NCBI GenBank assembly: GCA_035772785.1
Contig: JAOCPU010000022.1
Span: forward strand, 186,001 to 250,000
DNA: 64,000 nucleotides
Origin: Phlebiopsis flavidoalba
Taxonomy: Eukaryota > Basidiomycota > Agaricomycetes > Polyporales > Phanerochaetaceae
Direction of reading: 5' to 3'
A program made the translations under genes and the position numbers. The notes under the pieces were generated by a model. That model did no database searches. It had not been told where the DNA came from and saw only the letters and a program-made list of their open reading frames with translations. Every line of letters begins with the position of its first letter. The first letter of the stretch is position 1. Below are positions 25,472-36,640 of the stretch, piece by piece.

Positions 25472-26318
25472 GTCGAGGTGGGGTGAAAAAACCAGCGCTA
25501 AAAGAGCAAAAGGAGTCATACTTATACTTGACACGAGTGGGTGGCATTTGGTGGCCCATAACGCCATGAATGAACCCTTACACGTGTCCGCATGTTGCCA
25601 TAGCCACTGATCAACGCAGTGTTTGCGCGTCTGCAGCGGCAACGCAGCTTGGGACACCTCGTCGCTAGTTCGTTGTAATATGACATGCAGGGGATCAATG
25701 AATCATAGGAGTGTCCTGAATGCAATAGCAGCTGCCGATACGAAGTGGTGGCAAGATGCAGCGCCGCCAGTGGCTTCACCGTTGTATCGTCCTACAACGC
25801 ATTTAATGAGGAAGTGGCGCGAGAAAGTAAATTACTTACAGCCGTCTTGCTCATTTTCTAGTAGATGTAGGGGCGCTGAGGACGGCCTTCTCCATGCCGA
25901 GAGTCGTGAACAGGAGAGACCTTTGATTAACCATAAGCCCACAGTCATAGTCAAACCCATAGCGATGCACACCAATGATCATGGAGCGATATAACATTAA
26001 TCAAACGCGCTTCTTTATGTCACGCTGCAGCTCGGGATCATAGTATATTCGCCTCATCCACCGCCTTCTGCGCGTCATCCCAGCGGACGCCTTCCATCCT
26101 TCCTGTGGTGTCCATCGCTTGGATGCATCCATACGTCATCGGTATACACCCAGCCATCTATAACGATTATTTGAGAGACAGTTTTACGGGGTTTCGAGGC
26201 GAACTCACTCTCGTCCGCATGCTCGCGTCCAACCCACGTGCCTTTCGAGGTCCTGTCTCCAGTCCTCAGTCTCCCACGAACAACCAGCCGGGGCGAGAGC
26301 GAAAATGTCAAGTTGCTA
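25472..26318. other. Intergenic, no supported gene
   Basis: Short ORFs only. The plus ORF 25623-25994 (123 codons) shows no recognisable motif. Confidence 0.4.
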
Positions 26319-26912
26319 CTAAAACGGGTAATGGTAGAAACCATTGTGAAACGTTTGAGTACTGTTCAACAATGGGTTTAGAAAACCGACGAACCTGACA
26401 TCCCCGTGACCGTCATCGGTAACACTACTCCATTTCCATCCGTCCTCTCGTCCAGCCCTACGCTCACCAGGGCCGCAGGTTAGCCTTGCTTCCAGCCCGC
26501 ACCAAGAGCGCCCCCCCCGCACTCTCATCGCTGCCCACACCAGACCACCGCTTGTTCTCCAGAGCTCGACCGTCCGAAGCTCGGAGCGCCAGTGTTTATC
26601 CTCTAACCGATCGTTGTCGATTATTTCGAGTCCACCATACTTGCAAGGAGATGAGCCGATGTATGAGAAGCCGTCGAGGAGGATGGGCAGTATTCCCTTG
26701 TATTGAACAAAAGGATGTGTGAGTGCGAAGGGTGCCAGTCCTGATGATGAGGAAAGCGACCCCCGGAGAGGAAGAAAGTTGATGAGTGGTATTGAGACAA
26801 GGCCCAGGAGCGCGATTGTAAGCCCTTTACGTGAACACGAACCGGCGTGTATGGTGACGGAGTGGGTGAGGTGTGGAATCATTGGGTATACAACGTCCCC
26901 TTTCGTGTGCAT
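26319..26912 (-). CDS. Possible hypothetical protein, 197 codons
   Basis: One of the longer uninterrupted minus-strand frames outside recognised genes. It has one hydrophobic stretch near residues 30-50 (LTIALLGLVSIPLINFLPL) and a Gly/Arg-rich second half. No family is recognised, and the overlapping plus frames are shorter. It may be an exon of a larger minus-strand gene, but no convincing splice partners were found. Confidence 0.22.
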   Translation of the reverse strand: MHTKGDVVYPMIPHLTHSVTIHAGSCSRKGLTIALLGLVSIPLINFLPLRGSLSSSSGLAPFALTHPFVQYKGILPILLDGFSYIGSSPCKYGGLEIIDNDRLEDKHWRSELRTVELWRTSGGLVWAAMRVRGGRSWCGLEARLTCGPGERRAGREDGWKWSSVTDDGHGDVRFVGFLNPLLNSTQTFHNGFYHYPF

Positions 26913-28283
26913 CAGAACTGGTGAGACGTAAAACCCACTCTCAACTCCGGACGGATGGACATACTATGCGCCCATCAGATTTTTGAATGGCTTGAACATT
27001 TGCCAAATAATCCATACTCAGAGAAAAAAAAACTCAGGGACTTGCCCAGGAGGGGGCGGAGGGACTTTTGGACGCCATAGCTTCGCCGTTCTTCCCTGCG
27101 GCCGGGTTTGTTCCCAGACTTGTTGAGAAACACAAAGTGTGGCTACTAGGGGCAATAGCAGGGAAAGTCTTGGAAAATATCATTAGATGCGCTGGGAGCG
27201 ATTAGAAGATCGGGAATTAAGGAGCGAGCGAAAAGCAAGGCGTACATAGGAATGTATTAGCACACAATCCAGTATTCGCCGTATATTTCCACCCCTTTCT
27301 CCACATTACAATCTCCTCTATCCGATCTTTAGCCAAAAAGATAGGCCCAACCTTCGCCACAAAAACGTCGAAAGTTTGCTGTGGTGGTCGGTATCGAAAG
27401 AGACTCCTTTGTTGAGAGCAGCTTCGGTGCACCTTTGGTCGCGCGGGGTGCCCAGTAGGCGCATTCGCAGGAAGCTGAAAGGGGTCGACGACAGCAGCAT
27501 TTGCTGCATGTTTGAAGCCGTGATTTGCTTGGGGATTGTACGTTGTGGGGGGGTAGAGCTGAGAGCACTTCGGGGCGACCTTCTCAGAATGTGGCGAGTG
27601 CAGGTAGAGAGGTGACGACTTTCATGGTAGGTCGTAGTCTGTTCGACGTCGATGGTATACTGGGTTGAAGACATATTGCTGTCTTAGGTATCTCAATGTA
27701 ATCAATACTAGCCATTAATATGAGCAGACTAAGCAAAGAAACGATCCAGAATTTCAGTGCCAGTGGCCGCGAACGCAGAGGGGAAGTCTCACCTGCCAGC
27801 CTGTGTTCGCGGCCTTCGAGCGTCAACCCGCAAGCACGACGGAAGAGCATAAATTGAGGTAGGTAACTGATTTTACACAAGCACAGTCGAACGATGAGTC
27901 AAAGCTAATAGTGAAGTCGATGAGAGAGACCTGTACGTTGAGCTCTAGGTTCTCCTCCCTCGGTGCTGGACGGCAGAGCCAGAGGGAAGGCAGCAATGAA
28001 CGTGGAAAGTTATGTGGTTGATAGCTATACGCGCGCTAAGACGCGGTCGTGGCGTTGTAATGGGCAATCAGGACGCGTCTCGACCAGAAATGACAACGCG
28101 ACTTCCGAGTATGTCCTTTGCCACCAGGTCATGACTTCTCAGTGGCTACTAGTAACTTCTTAATTGCTGCTAAAGATTATCAAAGTGCCAACATCGAACC
28201 CCCTCAGACGCTCCTACTGTTTTCTCATCAACCAGGCTCATGAACCAACTTGGCCTTGGGCCTCTGACCATTGAAGCAACAAC
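26913..28283. other. Unresolved interval
   Basis: Minus-strand frames at 27318-27674 (118 codons) and 27584-27880 (98 codons, with a hydrophobic run LALKFWIVSLLSLLILMAS) are the best candidates, but neither is recognised. They could belong to one membrane-protein gene with shifts. Confidence 0.25.
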
Positions 28284-29082
28284 ATGACGAACGTTACACG
28301 CATCCTTGATACTGCTGGCCATCCTAGAGTCCTATCCTTCGAAGCGGGGGTAAACTACCCAATCTCACAAAACCTAACAGAAAAGCTCGTGATCACTCTT
28401 CAAGAACCAAGCTATGGTAGAGATCATTCTTCGGTATCTGCATCATGCGGAAGTCGTGATACAAGAATCAATTGGGCTGGAAGATATCGACTTCGAGAGG
28501 CTTGCTTTGGGAGAATGAAGAAGCGGAGACCCGATTTATCGTGAACTTCTTTTGCTGGCTTGGATGAGAACTCAAGGGTTATCTTCAGACAGAGATACTT
28601 CGTGTCCTATCTGGCACGCAGAATATCCAGACCGCCATTCCTTTGACGATGAAGAGTCTCACTTCGGGCACGGCAACATGCCCACTCTTCGTCATCCATT
28701 CATTCCGCCCCAAATCCGCGATTTCGACGCTCTACAAAAGTGCAACTCGATGTACATGAATTGGTGTTCTACGCAAATGGAGGAGTCCGAAGTGGGCCGA
28801 ATCCTCGTGTGCTGTCTGAGACGTCTCCTCAGAGTATACCACTGGCCCCAATCTCCCGACACCCATTCCTATTTTGCACCTTCCTGCAGGTACAGAACGA
28901 TGAAGCGGACCTTGTCTCTCCCTCCGCCATCGACAATCACAGACTCCAAGGTGCAATTTCACGAACTTGGTAGTTCTAAGAGGAGAAGAGTCCCTCCTGG
29001 ACCTAGGTGCACGACAAGACTTTATCCTCCTGTAGTGCTCTCACCTTTTATCCTCTTTGAACAGTACTCTAACCTGCTGTAA
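28284..29082 (+). CDS. Possible hypothetical gene, two frames
   Basis: Two plus-strand frames, 28284-28544 (MTNVTRILDTAGHPRVLSF) and 28552-29082 (176 codons, MLAWMRTQGLSSDR), lie eight bases apart and could be one gene with a shift. Composition is protein-like, with a basic KRRRVPPG segment near residue 145 of the second. I recognise no domain. Confidence 0.28.
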
Positions 29083-29763
29083 GCATCTTTCAGGACCTCG
29101 GGGGTGGATAGGAACCTGTAGTTATGTTGACGAAGAGCTTCGCTCTTTTGAGGCCACCTCTTCCCCCAGCACCGCTATCGAGGTCTCAAAGAAAATCATA
29201 TAGCTCCCAAACACCTTTAGGTGCATCTCAGATCGCACCTATACCGGATATACAAGGCCTTTCTCGAGTACCGCAACGCGCCGTTACGAGGCACAAACTC
29301 CCCGAACCAGCACACGCTTGCCCTTCTAAATGAACGCGTCAAGCTCATGGAAGGGCTCTCGCAGCTGAAGACAAGAACTCCTTCAACGGGGTGACCCTGC
29401 AACACTAGTGACGCACCATGCGTCGCTCAAACGTCGCGTCGGGACGTTGTATCAATCCAGTGATATACCCTATTTGCGGCAAAGACCGCGTACGTCTGGC
29501 ACAGTTTGGGACGGCAGACACCAATTCCTCTACAGTGCTTTTATCGTGGTTCCCGTTGTTCCCACACTATAGTACATTCCGGCTCCAATGGCAAGTTTTG
29601 TATCCCTGGCCAGCTTAGATACAGTGTGTTTACGTCGACAGAGTAACGAAAGATTGTGGACGGCAGATATGTACAAATCACAAAAGCATGATAATGATTT
29701 TTCTGGTATTCGCTCATTCTTCGGTCACTGGTCAAATACTGTATAGACGTATCGAATAAGGAT
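29083..29763. other. Intergenic, no supported gene
   Basis: Short ORFs only; nothing recognised. Confidence 0.4.
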
Positions 29764-30262
29764 CTACTGCAGCAGTATTGAATCTGTCACTTGAAGATCC
29801 CATGTGTCCCAGCTGACGACTTTCAATCCGGCAAACATGCGTCTACCACGGAGTAGATCGATCCATCTCTTGACTTCTTCCTTGACATCTTTTCCACCAC
29901 GTGGTCTCGCAAGCTCTTCACAACGCTGGGCAAACGCGTCCTCGACGTCCACACGTTTATTTGCGACAACTTAGTACAGTATTGCTCAAGATCCAGTTGG
30001 AGTGAGAACCGCATTTAACGACAGGTAGATCGCCTCAAAGACGTCTCCACAGGTACACACCACCCGGTTTCTCCACGACGTGGCCTTCCAGTCCGGGAGC
30101 TCGTGGCAAATGATGGTCATAGACGCAAGCCGCGTAGCGAGTGCCGCAGGTTTCTGTCTGTCAACTGCCCTCGAACGGCTGGCCGGCTTTGTCGTCTACG
30201 TACTTGAGGATACGGCGGACCGAAAAGGCCATGTCGAAGAGGATCATCTTGCCAAGCGACGG
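29764..30262 (-). CDS. DUF6699-like protein
   Basis: Across shifting minus-strand frames the order of segments fits the DUF6699 proteins common in Agaricomycetes as I remember them: a LFDMAFSVRRI-type opening (about 30.24 kb), ATRLASMTIICHELPDW (about 30.11 kb), the best landmark CTCGDVFEAIYLSLNAVL (about 30.05-30.00 kb), then VEDAFAQRCEELARP (about 29.95 kb) and a closing block VKRWIDLLRGRRMFAGLKV with WDTWDLQ (29.86-29.78 kb) before the stop at 29764. The molecular function of the family is unknown to me. At least three one-base shifts are needed. The frame follows the zinc-finger gene upstream with only about 100 bp between, so the two could be one fusion gene. Confidence 0.6.
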
Positions 30263-30329
30263 GTTAGGCGGGAGCAGTTGCCCAGTGTATTAGTGAAGCG
30301 AGATGGCGAGTGCGGTGGGAGTGGCGTCG

Positions 30330-30835
30330 TCGGGGATGACTCGCTCTCGCAGCCACCGTCGAGATGTCGCTTAAGGGCGTTCGGCCCGACCAAAGTTCTG
30401 GTGACAGTAGTGACATGTGTGCGTGCTGGTGTAGGCGTGAACAAGCTCGTAGTGCCGCTTTCTGTCGTATGCATACGAGAAGGACTATTGCTCGCACTTG
30501 TCGCATGGGAAGCGCTCAGCGGCTGAAGACGCAGGAAATTGATGGGGTGAGGCTGAGGCTGCGACCTGGCTCGCCACCTGGGCGTGTTGGGGGTTCCGTG
30601 ACAGCGGGGGAAGGGGTGGTGGCGGCATGAGATTTCGTGAATTCAGCGTTGGTGTCTGAGGCTGAAATCGCCGAGTACTGCGGCAGTTTTTCTGGGGCAC
30701 TTGGGGCCCCAGCCATCCCTCCAAGGACAATTGGCTTAAGGTGGCTAACGGGGGTTGCATGTAGCTCCCGACGTTAGCTTCGTGAGAGATGAGTAGAGAG
30801 TGGTTCACGAGGGATGACTTCGCTTGGTGATACAC
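30330..30835 (-). CDS. C2H2 zinc-finger protein
   Basis: The open frame at 30835-30485 gives a Pro/Gln/Ser-rich N-terminal region (MYHQAKSSLVNHSLL, then MPPPPLPPLSRNPQHAQ) and ends RFPCDKCEQ followed by TAG. The same frame continues straight on as SFSYAYDRKRHYELVHAY, then HTCHYCHQNFGRAER. With the TAG codon removed this is a classical first finger (C-x2-C-x12-H-x4-H). The second (CHYC, then LKRHLDGGC after one shift) is a C2H2 or C2HC finger. A Ser/Thr/Pro-rich stretch follows. Two adjacent fingers suggest a DNA-binding transcription regulator; targets unknown. The TAG is about bases 30492-30494 and is most easily an assembly error. Confidence 0.7.
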
Positions 30836-31612
30836 GTTGAGCTTGACGGTGCAGACCTGTTCGGTAAGTTGTAAGCGATGTACGCGCAGGGGAAGTTGAG
30901 TCGGGTAAAGAGATTGATGCTGCGTCTACGATCACGGAAGGGTGCTCACAGTGACCAACTACGGAAATTCTGCTCAACTTCGGTTTGACCACGATGCGTT
31001 ATGAGCTCATACCTTGGTGTTCATCCAAACGAACATCCGGGCTACTATCCACAAGAAAAGTGTGGAAATCTTCAGGCCACGCCACTTGAAGATCGTAAAA
31101 TTGTGAACACAGTGGACTCGACAGTTGATGCTACACTTACCATTGACATCTCGCCAGAAATCATATAAATCATCGTGCCCTACCACAGCCATTTCAGCGG
31201 ATGAGTGCTATCAAATCGATTAGCGTTTTTGGTGAGAATATGAATCCGCGTAGCCATTCACCTCCAGAAGTAGTCAAGAACATTAGTTGAAGAGAGATCT
31301 ATCAGCTGAGTGGATAGTTAGTATATACTAATGCTTGCGACAACGCGACGCGCGATGACGAACCGATGTGCTAGAAAGGGCAGTTCTTCCACGGAAACGG
31401 ATCTCGAAGAATCGAAAGACAGTGCACGTGGACCTGAAGTCTTTCTGAGATATGTGCATGATTTTCAAAAACACGCGAGTACCTACGCGTCACCCACTCT
31501 TGATCTCCTGGACTGTGCATATCTTGCGGCTCCGCGTTCGCAACAAGTTTTTGTCCAAGAAACCGACTTCGCTTGGTGCCTTGTAGTATTTCAGAAAAAT
31601 AAAGCATTATGA
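30836..31612. other. Upstream of the zinc-finger gene, no supported gene
   Basis: A minus frame at 30774-30992 could be a 5' exon of the zinc-finger gene but has no motif. The plus ORF at 31331-31612 (93 codons) is protein-like but unrecognised. Confidence 0.35.
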
Positions 31613-32342
31613 TCACGCATACGGGTCGAGTAGTTTCCAAAATCTACACGTCTCCTCGCTTGGGACCATGTGCGAACTCCGCTGGCTGACCAGACATCTC
31701 GACAGGCATCGGAAATGTCGAGCGAAAACTCTGCTTGTGCGACCCTGTAACCCCTGCGCCGAGAATGAGACCAGACAGCATGGCCCTTGCTGTGATTGGT
31801 TTAGCGCTGGCTGGACCGGGCCCATTCTGAAGTCTTCAAGAAACCGGTGACCAGCACAATCTCATCTCTGCCCTCGATAATTCGTCCCTGAGCGAGAAGC
31901 GAACTGGTGCCAGGAGTTGTGGTGAAGCCGGATGTACTCCTGATAAGTACTTGTTTCGGCTGAACATGCCAAAGGGTGATGTCGTCGCCGGGTATCAAGA
32001 CAGCGCCTTTCTCGCTCTTGCACGTGAATTTGTAGGAGCCATAAAGGCCGTGCCTGCAGCAAAACTTCAGTTTGGACCATTGCACGAGAACTAGTTCACG
32101 TACGACCCCTGCCCCCACTCCGACTTTCGAGGTCGAAACAGACTTGCTGTATATCGGAGAGTAGGACCCCATGATAATTCTCGTTCTTCTGTAGTAATTG
32201 TCGTTCGTTGTACTGGAGCGTGGTACATAGTCCGCCCAGGGACACAGATGCAGAGTTCACTGGGTATCGGCTGGTAGACATGCGTTTGAAAAAACCGATA
32301 GAATCGACCATCCTCAATGAATCCCACGTCTCCTATCAGCAC
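31613..32342 (-). CDS. Lineage-specific hypothetical protein, GDVGFI-type
   Basis: Reading from 32342: MLIGDVGFIEDGRFYRFF, then (shifted) SASVSLGGLCTTLQYNER, GVLLSDIQQVCFDLES, GSYKFTCKSEKGAVLIPG, and EIVLVTGFLKTSEWARS near 31.82 kb. I recall this order (GDVG(F/Y)I..G.F..(L/F)F near the start, a Cys-Lys-Ser-Glu-(K/R)-Gly-Ala segment, then (L/V)VTG..KT..WA) from uncharacterised proteins abundant in mushroom genomes; no function is known to me. The C-terminal portion is cut short or degraded after about 31.7 kb. Two or more shifts. Confidence 0.5.
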
Positions 32343-33714
32343 TTCCCCATCATGGTCTGGTGTGCTCCGGCTGGAGCAGAGCGGCTCGCCAAGAGCCGTG
32401 CATTCCGGAGTTGCTCAGCGTATGTTCTTGCAGCAAGCGAGTGAGACATGGCCGTAGAGAGCGGTAGGAGCAGATCAAGAACGAGACCTGATGAGATATC
32501 CTCTTTAGCTATACAGATACACCCAAATCGTGGGGACCGTTATACCCACCTTCATCAAAGGGCTGTGCACATCACCGTCGAAAAGACTGCGGCACGTTCG
32601 CCATAGCAGTGTAAGTTTTGACTGAGTTACATTTTAGAATGTCAAAATATTCCTTCGAAAAAAAGGGCAAAAAGATCAAACATGAGGACTGACGCAATGA
32701 TTTGGATCATCCTGCTGTTAGTCAAAGTGAACGGACGGGTCGCGGAAAATTCTTCTTTCCCGACTGGCTACCACTAGAGGTCTATGTAGCGCTATGCATC
32801 CTGCCTTCACTGGTCCATTCCAGCTACAATTACGGCAAATAGGGTGGGTTACTATACAGCTGATGCACCCCGCAGAGATATTTAGTGAGTTCGTAGAACG
32901 TCTAGACGTAAGCCAGTGGTTCGCCCGCACCTATCCTTTCTCCAGCGTTCAATCAGAGCGGTAACATGCACTTGCAATGCACTTGCAATTTTGAGAGTAT
33001 TCAGCACACCAGCTGGGAGGATTGTCGCACGCGTAGGTGGAAGGGGTCGCACTGGGAAAGAACTTGAAGGGTTGGGGATTCAGACTCGCTGGGCATCGGG
33101 TATATCGGGCATCGGGCATCACCGCACTAGGCTGAACCGATCCGCACTGAGTGAACCTATGGTTAGGGTTCAGAAATATCTTGGACTTGTTGCCAAGCTT
33201 GCACCTCGCCACGGACTTATCGCGGTTCAATATGTTTCTACCATGAACCATTTCAACGTCTTCGGTGTCCCATTTAATACTCTTTCTATTGACCTCTTAT
33301 AGCGTAGGGTAAGCCCGTCATAAAACACATCAGCTTCGCGCCAGCTTTGAGGCCTGAGGAATGGGGACCCGCTGACCTGATCACTCTGGGCGGATCTCGT
33401 TGAACAGACAGCATCATTATATGCGCGATAAATCGCGGACACTGGCGACTTATTGCAGATATAGAACTTTGACACCCGCGCATCGGGCGTTCGCATTACA
33501 CGCTACAAGGTGAAAACAAGCGAAGTATTGTACAGGTGGAGGGGGGAAAACAGTCGTACTGGGTCGTTACAAGCAGACACGTGTGCTCATGCGAGCAGTC
33601 ATTACAACGAAACACAAACAACTCATGCTGTCTCACTAGGAGGTCTCTTTTCTTCGTCAACCCGGATGCTCTCGGGCCTCGATGTCGAGTCGCGCGGGGA
33701 TACGGTCCCCATCC
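32343..33714. other. Intergenic, no supported gene
   Basis: A few ORFs up to 128 codons on both strands without motifs. A short ATCGGGC-like direct repeat occurs at about 33095-33118. Confidence 0.4.
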
Positions 33715-35933
33715 TCAGCCCTTCGTCTCGTCCACCGCCCTCTTCGCCATGGCAGTCTTATGCTTCTCGAAGTGGGAGCCATGGTTCCTGGAGCAAGTCA
33801 GGGTAAGCTTGGGAGATCGGCAGGAGATTGTATATACGCACTCGGGGCCGATAATGGTGACAATGAGCACAAATGCCGACACGACGCCGATCAGGATACC
33901 CTGGACCTTTGCGTAGTTCCGGGACGGGGTCCGGGTTCCCAGGAATGTGGGTCTTCAAGTTGTTTCCTACCGGCTGCAATGTGCGTAAGTACATGTGCAA
34001 CACGCCCCTACATAGCATATAGCCACTCACTCGCTTCAATCTGGGCAGACGCGGACGAAACCATCTAGGGAACGCAATACTCAGCACCAGCACGCAGACA
34101 GCAGTATACGGAGACATACGTTTCCTACTTGGTACGCGACTCCAGGGAAAGTCGCACGGAACGCCGGGGGCGAAATCTCTGAGAGGAGAATCGGAATCTG
34201 CGTGAGAGAAGGCCGTGAGGGAGCTCGCGCGATCAGCTGTGCCGTAAGTGTGCAGCGGACGTACCACACCCCCAGGCACCCTGCACGCCGAATTGAATAC
34301 AGAACGCTCCCGCTGAGAGCGCGGAGAAGATCGCGTCCTGGCACAATCCACAGAGGAATGAATGCGCCGATGATGCAGACGAAGATGCTATCCATAGACA
34401 ATGAGCTTTAACGGATGCTTTATGGTGTGGTGAGACTTACACGATAGTCAGGCGGCGTCCAATGTACTGACTGACATAGCCCAGCAACACCTCCACCTCT
34501 GTGTCTTACGGTTAGCAACGGGCCGTAGGGTCTCGAAACTTGCACTCACGTGCAATTGCACCCTGAAAATGACATTCAGTTGATGGCCTCTCACAAGGAG
34601 GTGATACGAGTGTACTCACTCAGCAGTTGCCAATGATCGTAGCTACCGTTCGCATCATGGCTAGAGAAGCCTTTGATTTTTGGATCAGGTAAGTCGGATA
34701 CAAGTCCTATGTGCAGATTAGCCAGCTTCCCAGCCACTACCCTCAATGAATAGTCTTTACCTGAGAGTGAGCCATGCGAGAGGAAGTTGAAAACCTGAAA
34801 CGCGCGTAAGTCATCGCGATAAAGCACCCAGTAGCCAAACTCACCAGTCATCAATAATACAGCATAAATACACAACACCCAGTGCTTCTTCAACATCATC
34901 TCCTTCGTCTCGTGCAGGAAGATCCTCGTCTTGCTCTTGGACGACGGAGCGTTTGCCTCTGGCCGCCTTCGCGCGAATGAAGACTTCACTCTCGGGGAGT
35001 AGGACTCGGATGAAGGCCGGCGAACGCAGACATGCCGGCGGCAGTCCAGAACAAGCTTATTCTCGCCAGCCTGCTGGCACTTCGGGCACAAGGAAAAGGT
35101 TGACGACCGCGGCGATCAAGTAATCCGACGGCGTAGCCATTTGCTGCAAGACGCCGCTGCGCCGAGACCGCCGGAACCGCAGCGCCTCAACGGGCAAGTT
35201 CTCAAGACCGCTTGACGCGGCCAAGCCCCAGATGCCGCCCATGCCAATACCGAAGAGCGAACGGACGGCAAGGAACTGAGGGAAGGTTTGAGGGACGAAG
35301 CCAGCACCGTAGCTCGAGGACCGCGACGAAGAAAGCAGATTCCACACCAAGGGCCACTTGCGTCCATAAGCGGTCAGACAAAATGCCGAATATGACCTAT
35401 CATTCGGACATGTGAGTAATAGCTTATCATCTGTTGATTTTTCTACTTACGGCTCCCAACGATCTGAACAAAAGCGTGAGTGTAATAGCAGTCGTCCTAT
35501 CATTGCGATGAGCGAAACCAGGAATGGCGGCAGACAGAGGGCTACGCACGATCGTGTTCGTTTAGAGGTCGGCTTGTCGAACTGCTTTTGCAGATTCGTG
35601 ACGCTCAGAGACACGCTGAAGAAGTCCACAGCGTCGCACGTCCACGCAAGCCATCCTATACCAAAGCCAACACCGTCAGCGGCTGACGCGGGGCAGATGC
35701 GGAAGATATGACATACCCGACCAGAAAAGGCCCCACTGGGTCCATGTCAATGAGCCCAGGACCTCCAGGAGAGGTCTGCCTCCCTGTCGAGTCTCCCCTG
35801 CGGGGAACGAGGGTTGTAAGGAAGCGGGGAGCCATGGTGGAGGAAGATGGCGTACGAAAGCTATGCCTGGATAGGATCTCCCCTCCTTTATACAGGCTCT
35901 GCCAGGATGCTCATTTGTGTGAGCGTCAGCCAC
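33715..35933 (-). CDS. JEN1: JEN1-type monocarboxylate/H+ symporter (MFS)
   Basis: JEN1 carriers import lactate, pyruvate and acetate-type acids with protons across the plasma membrane. Segments in order on the minus strand: LTWTQWGLFWSG (exon 1, about 35.74 kb); WLAWTCDAVDFFSVSLSVTN (about 35.65-35.58 kb); TTAITLTLLFRSLGA; the MFS motif A region VIFGILSD then YGRKWPLVWNLL; FPQFLAVRSLFGIGMGGIWG; GVLQQ and YLIAAVVNLFLVPEVPAGW; VFNFLSHGS; KGFSSHDA; IPILLSEISPPAFRATFPGV with YQVGN (about 34.14 kb); and the tail IGPENHGSHFEKHK to the TGA at 33715-33717. Short introns with good GT-AG ends separate several exons. Frames shift in places, for example near 35.36 and 35.05 kb. The start is unclear: an upstream ATG at 35933 is in frame, and a shorter start near 35835 needs a shift. 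JEN1 genes in yeasts are repressed by glucose; no such site was identified here. Confidence 0.85.
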
Positions 35934-36640
35934 ATCGGTTCAGATTCTGATCGGGCGCGCGGGCCGGAGGTGCGCCCTTCCTTCCTTCAGGCAAGTGCAT
36001 CATTCACTTCCCCCAATCCCATTGCATTCCACGCTCGCCTCATGCCCGGATGACCATATCTAGGCGGCGTCCTCACATCCGGGAACAGGCTGACAGGGCC
36101 GGGGTGCAGATCGATTTCTCTCTGGACGAACGGCTTCGAGAGTGTCGAGTGCCGCTCAGTCCTCAAAATGCAGCGCACGACTCGGAGAGCCGCGAAGGGT
36201 GACCGCATGCACGGTCATCGACGAATAACCCGCATTGAACGGACCTTATCGACCGGGTGCTGCGAAATGTCTTACCCCGCCCGGATACCCCACCGCCACC
36301 GCGATCATCACGCGGGGATGTACCCACAACACTGCCGGATCTCAACAACCAATCTCGCTAAAACCCCAGGAACGCACTCAAATTTGTTGTCAGGATCAAC
36401 TCTCATGCAGGGAATTGAGACGCTGAACTTTTCGCGGCCGACGGAGCGGGCATCCCAGCGATTCAACCGTCCAAAGAGAAGTGACGGATTTCCGACAATA
36501 CGACGTGCATGGACCAGGTGCACCGGCCATAGCCATATCCCACTTACACGACTCCCCGATGAGTACTGCGTTTGTACTTTTGAGAGACATGCCCCTAACT
36601 AGCCGGACCCATAGAAAAAACAGATACATGTGTGCACAGA
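35934..36640. other. Promoter side of JEN1-like gene and 3' side of Kre33-like gene
   Basis: A 144-codon plus ORF (36168-36602) lies here but lacks motifs; I treat it as chance. No RNA genes seen. Confidence 0.35.

Noticed and set aside
33090..33125. ATCGGGC repeats as a possible telomere or satellite
   Set aside because: Only three imperfect units.
36168..36602. 144-codon ORF between the JEN1-like and Kre33-like genes
   Set aside because: No domain, composition like other chance frames in GC-rich intergenic DNA, and no splice support.
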